Shown here piece after piece: positions 1 through 7,608 of a stretch of DNA of 11,014 nt (position 1 is the first letter of the stretch; each line of letters opens with the position of its first letter). The notes beneath the pieces were generated by a model. The model was not told the origin of the DNA and searched no databases. It worked only from the letters and a program-made list of their open reading frames with translations. The position numbers and the translations under genes are program-made. Source of the stretch: Chloroflexota bacterium (GTDB lineage Bacteria; Chloroflexota; Anaerolineae; Anaerolineales; Anaerolineaceae); the NCBI GenBank assembly GCA_012797215.1, contig JAAZPN010000094.1:1-11014 (forward strand), given 5' to 3'.

Positions 1-1
1 C

Positions 2-67
2 GAAGGAGACACCATCACCCTGGACGTGGGACCGGACGGACTGGTTTTTCGGAATTCAAAAGCCTGA
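2..67 (+). CDS. C-terminal end of a Clp-type AAA+ chaperone (ClpB/ClpC-like), partial
   Basis: An open frame enters from the left edge and stops with TGA at 65-67. Its 21 visible residues include GDTITLDVGPDGLVF. This resembles the very end of the small D2 subdomain of ClpB/ClpC ATPases, where a 'G(D/E)T(I/V)xVDV...G(E/K)LVF' strand pattern is typical. Those proteins are hexameric ATP-driven unfoldases or disaggregases of the cytoplasm. Only the tail is visible, with no Walker motifs, so ClpB and ClpC cannot be told apart and the call rests on a short pattern. The gene converges on the minus-strand lipoprotein gene that ends at 224. Confidence 0.5.
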   Translation, partial: EGDTITLDVGPDGLVFRNSKA

Positions 68-79
68 CCAACACTTTCA

Positions 80-111
80 GCGGCGCGCCGAAATCTCTCA
101 AGGCGCGCCGC
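80..111 (+). terminator. Hairpin downstream of the Clp-like gene, possible terminator
   Basis: GCGGCGCGCC (80-89) pairs perfectly with GGCGCGCCGC (102-111) around a 12-base loop, starting 13 bases after the Clp stop codon. The stem is very GC-rich, but no uninterrupted T run follows it; the nearest T-rich stretch is about 20 bases further on (131-140). It may end transcription of the Clp gene or insulate the two converging genes. The rest of 68-223 shows nothing recognisable. Confidence 0.45.
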
Positions 112-223
112 GACATTAACTTGAAACGCTCTTTTGCTTCTTAATCTGTTTCAATGCAAGTCTGGATAAATGAAGCGCCGGAGAAGTACTCCCGCTAAAA
201 GCCGCCGTCCAGTCTCAAGGGGT

Positions 224-1804
224 TCACTCCACCGGAGCCGCGCAGCGGAATCCAAAACTGAGTTTATGCGCGTCCGGTTCATGGTCGCTGTTGTACGCGA
301 TCCGCAGCCGGCTCCAGGCGTAATCCCAGGATCCGCCTTTCACAACCTTATGGAATCCCAAATCCGGCGCGAATGGATCAATGCTGATGCGCAGGCCGTC
401 CGCGTCCAAAACGTACCAGTCCTGCACCCACTCCCACACATTCCCGGCCATATCCATCACTCCATAAGGCGACGCGCCTTCGGGCAGGCTTCCGACCGCC
501 AAAGTATCCCCCACGCAGTTCGAGCCTTTAACCTCGTCTTTCGCGTTGGCTTTCGCGCAACTTGGATCGCTGTCCCCCCAGGGATAGGCGCGCACATCCG
601 CCCCCCTGGCAGCCTTCTCCCACTCAGCTTCGGTGGGAAGCCTTCCCCCAACCCAGGCGCAGTACGCCGCGGCTTCCGTCCAGGACACATTCGCCGCCGG
701 GTAGTCCGCATATTCCGGGTTGTCGTAGTAAGACTCCCGGCTGGCGGAGTAGCGATAGGCGGGCTGGGGGCAAGCCCCCCCAGCCGCGCACAGCGCATAC
801 TGTCGGTTGCTGACCTCGTACTTATCAATGTAATACGTATCCAGGTTTATTCTGCGGCTGGGCAGCTCATCATCCGGGCAGTCAAAGCCGCCGTTGTGTT
901 CGATGACGCACCCAAAAGTAAACTCCCCGGCCGGGATCAGGACCTCTACTGCACCATCTTTTCGCCGGACGCGTTCCTGCGCGCTAACGGTTGGGGTTTG
1001 CCGGCTTTCCGTCTTTGTGGGCGCTGCCAGGGCTGTGCTTGCAGGCAAACTCTCTGGCTGCGGGTTTGCGGCTGCTATTGTCTCACCCGCCAACCCGCGC
1101 GCGAGCGCCTCCATTCCCGCTTCACCCAGTCGATCCGCTGTTTCCGGGCTGGCATGCAGGCTATAAATCCCCCGCAAGGCGTAACTCTGCTGGGAGAAAT
1201 CGGCTTGAAGTGGAGAAACCTCATCGATTGCCAACACCCGATAATCCGGTTGAATCCGGCTTATTGGCACAATCGCCCAAACCGAAGCCCCAAGCCGGTC
1301 TGAGAGGCTAATTTTCTCGTTAGGCGCCAAGCTGAGCATCTCGCTCAAGCTTTCGTCCTCAGCAGGTTCCCCCAGCAAACCTAACAAGGCGTTGTAGTCC
1401 TCAGCGTAGATAATCAGCTGCTGCAATTGCATCAGGCTGCCGCGGGCTCTTCCTTCCCAGGCCGCCCTCAAGTCCGCGCTGGCCGCCCCCTCGCGGAAGG
1501 ACCAACTCGGCGCGACCAGGGCGTACTCCCACAGAATTTGCGCCAGGACTATCTGATCGGGCTCCCTGAAGGAGTCCAATCCGAGAGTCACGCTGCAGGG
1601 ACCCTGCGTTTTTGCCCACTGGAGACCGGCCGGCAGCACAAAATTCTCGCGGACGCGCGCGGGGACTTCCGGGGCAATCCAGACGTCAATCTCGCAAGCG
1701 GGGTTTTCAAGGGTCGGGGTAATTTCAGGCGCGGCAGGCGCGGCACAGCCCATCAGCAGCAGCGCGCAGATGATGACAGAATTCAGCAGCGGTAAAAGTT
1801 TCAT
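224..1804 (-). CDS. Lipoprotein: binding-protein-like N-terminal half fused to a SUMF1/FGE-like domain
   Basis: The 526-aa protein starts at the ATG at 1802-1804, which gives a clean lipoprotein signal: MKLL, a hydrophobic run, then lipobox LLMG-C with the lipidated Cys at residue 20. An in-frame ATG at 1856-1858 lies inside a terminator stem and would spoil the signal peptide. Residues about 35-247 look like a substrate-binding-protein-like module (WAIVPISRIQPDYRVLAID, then YALRGIYSL), similar in style to the N-terminal half of some Chloroflexota CapA-type proteins. A Pro/Thr/Ser-rich linker follows (about 248-282). Residues about 285-523 form an FGE-sulfatase domain: GRLPTEAEWEKAARG, YPWGD, MAGNVWEWVQDWY, VKGGSWDYAW and terminal GFRCA. 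The two copper-binding catalytic cysteines expected just after GGS in true formylglycine-generating enzymes are absent, so a binding or structural role is more likely than catalysis. It probably sits on the outer face of the membrane. The fold assignment of the C-terminal half is firm; the N-terminal half is tentative. Confidence 0.85.
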   Translation of the reverse strand: MKLLPLLNSVIICALLLMGCAAPAAPEITPTLENPACEIDVWIAPEVPARVRENFVLPAGLQWAKTQGPCSVTLGLDSFREPDQIVLAQILWEYALVAPSWSFREGAASADLRAAWEGRARGSLMQLQQLIIYAEDYNALLGLLGEPAEDESLSEMLSLAPNEKISLSDRLGASVWAIVPISRIQPDYRVLAIDEVSPLQADFSQQSYALRGIYSLHASPETADRLGEAGMEALARGLAGETIAAANPQPESLPASTALAAPTKTESRQTPTVSAQERVRRKDGAVEVLIPAGEFTFGCVIEHNGGFDCPDDELPSRRINLDTYYIDKYEVSNRQYALCAAGGACPQPAYRYSASRESYYDNPEYADYPAANVSWTEAAAYCAWVGGRLPTEAEWEKAARGADVRAYPWGDSDPSCAKANAKDEVKGSNCVGDTLAVGSLPEGASPYGVMDMAGNVWEWVQDWYVLDADGLRISIDPFAPDLGFHKVVKGGSWDYAWSRLRIAYNSDHEPDAHKLSFGFRCAAPVE

Positions 1805-1827
1805 GCCAGGGGGCCCCAATGGGCTCG

Positions 1828-1836
1828 ATTCTATCA
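1828..1836 (-). promoter_or_regulatory. Possible extended -10 promoter for the SUMF1-like lipoprotein gene
   Basis: On the minus strand the sequence reads TGATAGAAT, a TGn extended -10 with TAGAAT one base off TATAAT. It lies between the terminator of the upstream protease gene and the preferred lipoprotein start, and predicts a leader of about 17 bases. No good -35 is visible, and no Shine-Dalgarno sequence precedes the ATG (only GGGGCCCCC). Confidence 0.3.
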
Positions 1837-1846
1837 CGAAGCGTTC

Positions 1847-1886
1847 TAAAATAATCATCCGGCAGATGGCTCTGCCGGATGATTTT
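1847..1886 (-). terminator. Intrinsic terminator after the large subtilase gene
   Basis: A perfect 14-bp stem (1853-1866 with 1871-1884) closes a 4-base loop. On the minus strand it is followed by ATTTTA, and on the plus strand by TTTT, so it can work in both directions. It begins 40 bases beyond the TAA of the large subtilase, whose transcript it should end. The first ATG of the longest lipoprotein frame (1858) falls inside the stem, which argues for the later start. Confidence 0.8.
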
Positions 1887-1924
1887 CCGTGATTACTTAG
1901 GTTATACGCTTCCGCGTCCGCGCT

Positions 1925-4900
1925 TTACTTGAACAAAAGCGGGATGTAGAAGTGGAGAACGTTGATGACATGCAGCGTCACCGGGACATTAATGGCTGAG
2001 GCGGGTGGATTCTTGACACGCAGGGTGGCCATGTAATCGCCTTCCGCAAGCCCAGTAGAGTCGTAGGTGATGGTGATATCAAGGGTGGAATCAGCCGGTA
2101 CGGTGCCAGCGATTGGATCTTCAGCCAACCAAGGCACATCCCCGCCAGCTTCCAGGTTCAACTCAACGTCATCAACGAAGAAGTTGGCGCCATCAACCGT
2201 GACAGAGTCGAATTTGATCTCATGCGTATCCCCATCGGCAAAGTCCGAAACGTCAACAGTCACCAGGCGATACCCCAAGACGCCGCAGGCTGAGCCAAGA
2301 CCATCTGTACGCCAGATTTCTGTGCCGTCAACCTTTAGGGCTAAGTAGTTGCTCGCGCCGGCGGCGCCGCAGACATATTGCTCCACGTAGAACGTCATCT
2401 CAGCGGTTCCAGGCAGTATCGTAACAACCTGTGATACATAACCCGAGTCACCCGTTGAAGATCCACCGAACCAAGACCATACATCGCCAGTACGTGGACC
2501 AGTTCCAGTCCCTGTACCGCAATCATCGATGGTGCAAAGCGGCGTTCCATAGTTCAGCGAGTATTGGTCCCACGGGCTGCTTGGGCTTGTATACAGCTCA
2601 AAGCTTGGGTCCTGCAGCAATTGATCAGCTAATATGCCGACAACCGGCAGTTCAATCAGCTCCACGTCCACAGAATTCGCGCCAGTGTTCACCAGTGTCA
2701 GCGTCTGCGTGGTAACGGTATCCGTCAGCTGCGTCTGCTCAAGTGCAGTCGGCAGAACGCTCAGGCAGGGCGCCAACAAGCGCAGGTCAAAGTCCATCGT
2801 CACGGTGGAGCCGCCAATAACCTCAACGTCCTCCGCGATGATGGACAGATAGTAGGTCGCGACCACCTGAATATCGTAGATGCCAGCCGGGACCGTGTAA
2901 GTATAGTAACCGCTGGCATTGGTCGTTGTTGTGTAAACAATCGAGCCGTCCTGCCAGAAGTTCACCGTCGCGCCTTCCAACGGAGCCGGGTTCACGTCGC
3001 AGGCTTCCAGGCCGCGTACGGTACCATTTACGGTGCCGTAAGTGCCGGGGGCGACCAGGTGCAGAACCACGGGCAGGTTGGGATAGACGAATGGCGTGTC
3101 GTGCATAATCTTGAGCTCGGCCAGGTAATCGCCGGGTTGAGACAGGCCAGCTGCGGTCGGGTCAAACGTGATCGTGACTTCCTGCGAACCGCCCGCTGGA
3201 ATAGTGCCGCTGACCGGGTCTTCAGAGAGCCACGGAACGTCAGAGACGCCGCCGGTCGGGAAGGCCAGGCAGTCTACTTCTGCGCCAGTGGGGAATGCCC
3301 CAACCAGGGCGCTCGCGCCTGTGGTCGTATCAATTACGCGCAGCTCGCCAGAAGCAACATAAGCCGCCCAGTAAAGCACGCCGGACTCTTCCTCAAAATC
3401 CATGCCCTGAGCGTAGTTGGGAGCCACTCCAAGCGAGCCTACAGTCGTCACCGCCAGCGTGGCAGGGTCGACTTTCATAAGATTGGATGTGAGCAGGTCC
3501 ACGATGTAGATCATGTCATCGACCGTATTGTATGCCAGGTCAATGCCGCAGCCCACGCCAGGCAGCGCGCCCAAAAGCGTGGTCGCGCCGGTGGCAATAT
3601 CCACGGTGACCAGACTGGAAGCAGAACAGCTGGTTACCAAACCGTACAGAGTGCCGTCCGGGGTGCCAGTGACGCCAGAGAAAGTCTGACCAGATGGCGG
3701 GGTAGTTGGCCCAATCAGGGTGGCTGCCGCGGTAGCTGTGTTGATGGCGTACAGACCGTTGGTGTTGTATTCGACCGCGTAGAGCGTGCTGAAATCGCTG
3801 CCGACAAAATCACCGGCAAAGAAGTCAAAGCTGCCTACGGAGCCGATGATATTCCAGACGCCGGGAACATCCGTGTCGGGAATATTAACCAGGTTGTAGC
3901 CGGGGTAAATATCAACCGCGAAGGCGGGCGCGCCGGCCAGGATGCCGGGCAAGCCGGAACTGGCCTTGTCCTGCCCAACGCCCTTGGCGGCTTCCGGAGC
4001 ACGACCCATCGAGATTGCGCGGGTGTCTTCGGGCAGCGCCTCTGTAAAGGCGGGGATAGAGAGCGGCGGAACAAATCCAGCGTCCTTCTCCACCAATTCA
4101 AACATCGCGGCGGAAGAGCCGGTGTTGGTGATGGTCAGGGTTTCGGAATATGGAGCGTCACCCATCATCATGATAGCTTCAAACGATGTGGGGTCAAACT
4201 CGAGGGCGCCGCTGCCGAGGTAGAAGTCTTGCTGGGTGATAGCATCTGCCAAAACGTTTACAGTTTCGGTCTGGCTGCCGTAAAGGTCTTTCTCAGCCGT
4301 GAAATCATGCGCTTCGAATGGATCATTCAGAGGCATGGCCGTGAACGGCTGGAACGCCCAGTACAGGCCTTCGCTTTCCGGGTCTTCAGGAATGAAGATG
4401 GTCTGGGTGGCCACTTCCGTGCTGTACACATCCGCGCCGACCAGCGGGCTGCCGTCTTCGTCGTTGTAGACATAGCCAGCCACCACGCCGCCGGGGATGA
4501 GGGTGCAGGGCGGAGCGATAATCACTGGTTCCGCAACAGTCACGGACACATCGTCGATATACCAGCCAGCATAATTCACCGAGCTGTCGCTCTTAAAGTA
4601 GAAGCGGAACTGGAAGTTGCTGACCGCGTATGACGTGTCAATTTGATAGGTTTTTCTTCCCCAGGAGAGTTGATCTCCAATCTTTCCTGAGATATCCTGC
4701 CAGGTAGCGCCGCCGTCCTTGCTTACTTCAACCGCGCCCCAGTCATAGGATATGCTCTCAGTATCCATCCAATGATAGAAGGAGATGGTCGGCGCGAGCC
4801 CGGCATACGCGCTCAGGTTAATCGCGGGAGAAGTAATCCAACCAGCTTCGCTGTTGCCATAATTGCCAGTCAGGTTAGTTGCCCACACATTGGGGGCGGA

Positions 4901-7594
4901 ATACGGCGCGCCGGGGCCAGGCGAGGCAGATGGAGCTCCCCATGCCCAGCTGGTAGTGCCGCTAACGGTGAACCCACCATTGTCCCCATCAAATGTGCTG
5001 CCAAAAACTTGCGTGGGGGGCGGCACAGAGACGCCGACAATCCCAACATCATCGATATACCAGCCTTCATATTGAATTGAAGAGTCGGATTTGAAGTAGA
5101 AGCGGAACTGGAAATTCGAGACGTTATAGCTCGGATCCAGTAAGGCTGTTTGCCGGTTGTAAGAGGTATCAGAAACGCCGCCAACAGGCCCCCAAACGGT
5201 AGCCCAGGTGCTGCCGCCGTCCTTGGTCACATCCAGTCGAGCCCAGTCATAAGAAACGCTTTCGATATGCTTCCAATCCCACCATTGAATCGCGATGGAA
5301 TCGCTGCCAAAGCCGCTCATGTCCAAAACCGGGGAAGCCATCCATCCCAGTTCGCTGGCGTTGTAGTTGCCTCCGGGGTTGGTGGCAATGCCCTTGGTGC
5401 CGCTGTGGCCTTCGCCGGGGCCGCTGGTGAAGTCTCCCCAGGCAAAAGAGGTGGTGCCGCCAGGGGTAAAGCCTTCGTTGCTGCTCTCAAATGAGTAGAA
5501 GTAATCGTAATCCGGCTTGTACCCGGGCGCGGCGCAGGCTTCAGCCTCCACGTCCAGCGCAATATCATGCGTGGTAAATGGGCCAGATGGCGTGACATCT
5601 CCTTCAATCAGTGTCACATAGCCAGGAGCCAGCGCGGTGGTTGTAAAGGTATGTACGGTATCCGCGACCAGTTCGATTTCATAGTATCCCGTGAAGGGAT
5701 CCGAGTAAATGGTCTGGTCAAAACTGCCGGCTGTGATGTGAATCGAGGCATACAGCGGATAGCCGTGGTATCCCAGGCCCGCCACGCCTGCGTCGTAGAC
5801 AATACCAGAAACCAGGGTGGTGCCCAGCGGGGCAAGGATAAAGTCCTGGGTGGTGGTCATGTCTTCTGTAACCACAACAGCAAGTTCGGTCACTGTATCA
5901 TAGCCATATTTGCTGGCGGTCAGGGTATAAGTGCCATCCGGCAGCCCGGAACTGTAAGTGCCGTCCGCGGCGGTATAGATGTTCTTGGTATAACCCGCGC
6001 CGTTGTCCGCAAGGATCTTCGCGCCTTCAAGCGGCGTGGTGCCGTCGGTGGTCACGGTGCCTTGCAGCGTCCCCATCGAGCAAGTTCCGGCTGCCAAGTT
6101 GACTGCTGCCAGGGCGTCAATTTCGCCCCAGCCCGTCGCGTAGTTCGGGAAGTCTCCGGGGGTAGCGGAGGAACCGTCGTTATAGATAATAGGAACCGCG
6201 CTTTCCTCAATGATGTTTTCCGTGGTGGCGTAATCACCCACCAGGCAGGGCGCAACCTGCCAGATGAGCGCCACAAGGCCGGTAACATGCGGCGCGGACA
6301 TCGAAGTGCCGGACCAACCGTCTTCGTAGGATGTGTCGCTGGTCGGCACGGAGGAACGGATGCTCACTCCAGGCGCCAATACCTGCGGTTTCATATAGAT
6401 ATAGCCGTCGGTCGGATTGACCGTATCCGGGTTGTCCGTGGGGCCCCAGTTGGAATGGGTCGCATACAGCCCGTTCTGTTCGCCGGAAGAGCCGACGCCA
6501 GTCACGTTGCCTGAACGGGCTGGGTTCCCAACGGTATTCAGTCCGGGAGGAGATGAATATCCGCAGTTGCTGGAGTTGCCGTTGGAGAAAATCGGGTAGA
6601 CGCCCGCGGCAAGCCAGGCATTAATCGGGCCTGCATACCAGTTATCGTACGAAGTGCCGCAGTCGCCCCAGGAGTTATTAACCGCGTCGGGGCGCATATC
6701 CGGGTTAGGATTGGCGCCAGACACATCGGTTGGCGCGGCCATAAATTGTCCGCAAGCCAAGAGCGCAGCATCTGTACAGCTGGATGTGCTGCAGCCGCGG
6801 CAGGCCATCCACTCCGCCCCGGGGGCGATGCCAATCTGGTTCGCGCCGCCGTCATCTCCAACCATGGTGCCCATGGTGTGGGTGCCGTGGCCGTTGGCAT
6901 CCGTTGGCGCAGTGTATTGGTTATAGGGATCGAACCAGTTGTAATTATGGTCAAATGAGCCGCCGTTGTTGCCCCTATATTGATTGACCAATGCCTGGTG
7001 CGAATAGCGCACGCCGGTGTCGATGTTTGCGACAACCATCCCCGCGCCGTCAATCCCCATCGCCCAGACGTCGTCCGCATTAATATGCGTCAGGTTGGGT
7101 TCAACAGCTTTCACGCCGTTATCCACCACTGCTTCGCTTGTATCCGGTTCGTAAAGGATAAAGGTTTGACGGGGGGTAATGGCCTCAATTTCGGAGAAAC
7201 CAAGCAGGCCGTTCAACACGCTTAAATTGGAGCTTTTGACCAGGATGGTGTTCTTAATCCAGTAGGATTGATAATCCACCTTGGAATTCTCCAGATAAGC
7301 TGCGACGCGAGCCTGGGAAGTCTTGGCTGCCTGTGAGAGGGTTTCGTAAACGTACCAACCTCTTTCGGACCAGCCCATCTTGTATGCCGCCGAGAGATCC
7401 GTCTTCGCGACGAATTCGACCCAGTAGCTGGCCGTGCCATTGACTTCCATCTCCGTCAACACTTCCGGCGCCACAGTAACAGAAGCCTGCGGCTCCGCGT
7501 TGTCCGCCCTGACTGTGTTAGTGCCGAGCATGCTGAAGAGCATGCCAAGCGCCAGGAACAGGGCTAACACTCTGTAAGTTGACTTTTTGTGCAT
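1925..7594 (-). CDS. Giant secreted S8 (subtilisin-family) serine protease with multiple beta-sandwich modules
   Basis: This is an exported 1889-aa subtilase. The start at 7594 is set by a strong GGAAGGAG six bases upstream and by the signal peptide MHKKSTYRVLALFLALG... ending near VRA-DN (residue 30); the frame stays open to a TTG at 7663 that has no ribosome site. Domains: I9-like propeptide about 52-150; S8 catalytic domain about 180-500 with Asp192 (IDTG), His236 (GHGTHT), oxyanion Asn340 (SNGN) and Ser431 (GTSMSAPH); carboxypeptidase-regulatory-like modules about 506-588, 590-680, 1034-1127 and 1516-1605; two MAM/immune-inhibitor-A-like jelly rolls (697-855, 863-1022), both ending in GWYIDDV; and two Ig-like domains, each split by an insert (a propeller at about 1172-1450, a jelly roll at about 1650-1815). 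The last residues are FYIPLLFK, matching the tail of the paralogue at 8003-10708. All triad residues are present, so it should be active after propeptide removal. Substrates are unknown; the modules probably bind glycans, cell wall or protein. It appears to be transcribed alone. Confidence 0.93.
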   Translation of the reverse strand: MHKKSTYRVLALFLALGMLFSMLGTNTVRADNAEPQASVTVAPEVLTEMEVNGTASYWVEFVAKTDLSAAYKMGWSERGWYVYETLSQAAKTSQARVAAYLENSKVDYQSYWIKNTILVKSSNLSVLNGLLGFSEIEAITPRQTFILYEPDTSEAVVDNGVKAVEPNLTHINADDVWAMGIDGAGMVVANIDTGVRYSHQALVNQYRGNNGGSFDHNYNWFDPYNQYTAPTDANGHGTHTMGTMVGDDGGANQIGIAPGAEWMACRGCSTSSCTDAALLACGQFMAAPTDVSGANPNPDMRPDAVNNSWGDCGTSYDNWYAGPINAWLAAGVYPIFSNGNSSNCGYSSPPGLNTVGNPARSGNVTGVGSSGEQNGLYATHSNWGPTDNPDTVNPTDGYIYMKPQVLAPGVSIRSSVPTSDTSYEDGWSGTSMSAPHVTGLVALIWQVAPCLVGDYATTENIIEESAVPIIYNDGSSATPGDFPNYATGWGEIDALAAVNLAAGTCSMGTLQGTVTTDGTTPLEGAKILADNGAGYTKNIYTAADGTYSSGLPDGTYTLTASKYGYDTVTELAVVVTEDMTTTQDFILAPLGTTLVSGIVYDAGVAGLGYHGYPLYASIHITAGSFDQTIYSDPFTGYYEIELVADTVHTFTTTALAPGYVTLIEGDVTPSGPFTTHDIALDVEAEACAAPGYKPDYDYFYSFESSNEGFTPGGTTSFAWGDFTSGPGEGHSGTKGIATNPGGNYNASELGWMASPVLDMSGFGSDSIAIQWWDWKHIESVSYDWARLDVTKDGGSTWATVWGPVGGVSDTSYNRQTALLDPSYNVSNFQFRFYFKSDSSIQYEGWYIDDVGIVGVSVPPPTQVFGSTFDGDNGGFTVSGTTSWAWGAPSASPGPGAPYSAPNVWATNLTGNYGNSEAGWITSPAINLSAYAGLAPTISFYHWMDTESISYDWGAVEVSKDGGATWQDISGKIGDQLSWGRKTYQIDTSYAVSNFQFRFYFKSDSSVNYAGWYIDDVSVTVAEPVIIAPPCTLIPGGVVAGYVYNDEDGSPLVGADVYSTEVATQTIFIPEDPESEGLYWAFQPFTAMPLNDPFEAHDFTAEKDLYGSQTETVNVLADAITQQDFYLGSGALEFDPTSFEAIMMMGDAPYSETLTITNTGSSAAMFELVEKDAGFVPPLSIPAFTEALPEDTRAISMGRAPEAAKGVGQDKASSGLPGILAGAPAFAVDIYPGYNLVNIPDTDVPGVWNIIGSVGSFDFFAGDFVGSDFSTLYAVEYNTNGLYAINTATAAATLIGPTTPPSGQTFSGVTGTPDGTLYGLVTSCSASSLVTVDIATGATTLLGALPGVGCGIDLAYNTVDDMIYIVDLLTSNLMKVDPATLAVTTVGSLGVAPNYAQGMDFEEESGVLYWAAYVASGELRVIDTTTGASALVGAFPTGAEVDCLAFPTGGVSDVPWLSEDPVSGTIPAGGSQEVTITFDPTAAGLSQPGDYLAELKIMHDTPFVYPNLPVVLHLVAPGTYGTVNGTVRGLEACDVNPAPLEGATVNFWQDGSIVYTTTTNASGYYTYTVPAGIYDIQVVATYYLSIIAEDVEVIGGSTVTMDFDLRLLAPCLSVLPTALEQTQLTDTVTTQTLTLVNTGANSVDVELIELPVVGILADQLLQDPSFELYTSPSSPWDQYSLNYGTPLCTIDDCGTGTGTGPRTGDVWSWFGGSSTGDSGYVSQVVTILPGTAEMTFYVEQYVCGAAGASNYLALKVDGTEIWRTDGLGSACGVLGYRLVTVDVSDFADGDTHEIKFDSVTVDGANFFVDDVELNLEAGGDVPWLAEDPIAGTVPADSTLDITITYDSTGLAEGDYMATLRVKNPPASAINVPVTLHVINVLHFYIPLLFK
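4529..5008 (-). repeat. Tandem jelly-roll module, second copy, within the large subtilase
   Basis: Residues about 863-1022 repeat the module at 697-855. Both run from F(D/E)...GFT..GTTS(W/F)AWG through GNY..SE.GW..SP, SYDW...V.KDGG.TW and VSNFQFRFYFKSDSS to GWYIDDV. The pattern fits the MAM-like/immune inhibitor A C-terminal beta-sandwich. The copies are diverged at DNA level, with one exact run of about 20 bases coding for the NFQFRFYF strand, so the duplication is not recent. Confidence 0.75.
5030..5506 (-). repeat. Tandem jelly-roll module, first copy, within the large subtilase
   Basis: Residues about 697-855 form the first of two adjacent jelly-roll modules, separated from the second by a short Pro-rich linker (VSVPPP). 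The module starts FYSFESSNEGF and ends GWYIDDVGI. Its likely role is carbohydrate or surface binding, inferred from the fold class only. Confidence 0.75.
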
Positions 7595-7600
7595 TTCTTG

Positions 7601-7608
7601 CTCCTTCC
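7601..7608 (-). promoter_or_regulatory. Shine-Dalgarno site that fixes the start of the large subtilase
   Basis: GGAAGGAG on the minus strand lies six bases before the ATG at 7594. It rules out the longer frame from a TTG at 7663, which would place this site inside the coding sequence and add a 23-residue extension before the signal peptide. Confidence 0.85.

Noticed and set aside
82..109. Repeated GGCGCGCC octamers (also near 3927, 4905 and 9371) as a site family
   Set aside because: The copies outside the hairpin are in coding sequence and fit Gly/Ala/Pro codons in GC-rich genes; there is no regular spacing.
164..175. The 12-mer GGATAAATGAAG, repeated at 10988-10999
   Set aside because: A few exact 12-mer repeats are expected by chance in 11 kb, and nothing else extends the match, so this is not evidence of an element boundary or attachment site.
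224..350. The FGE-fold C-terminus as a possible variable region of a diversity-generating retroelement
   Set aside because: Such C-type-lectin-like ends are known retroelement targets, but the window contains no reverse transcriptase and no template repeat, and the terminal codons are not enriched in AAC/AAT.
762..785. A strong GGCTGGGGGC / GCCCCC(CC)AGCC inverted repeat
   Set aside because: It lies inside the FGE-domain coding sequence (encoding a Gly/Ala/Pro stretch), has no T run, and can be explained by GC-rich codons.
170..1303. A 377-codon open frame on the plus strand
   Set aside because: It is antisense to the SUMF1-like lipoprotein, which has unmistakable FGE motifs. No ribosome site precedes it, and the product is low-complexity and basic.
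3059..4633. A 524-codon open frame on the plus strand
   Set aside because: It lies wholly antisense to the large subtilase, whose domains and motifs are clear throughout this region. Its product is Arg/Gly/His-rich with no recognisable motif, as expected of a shadow of GC-rich coding sequence.
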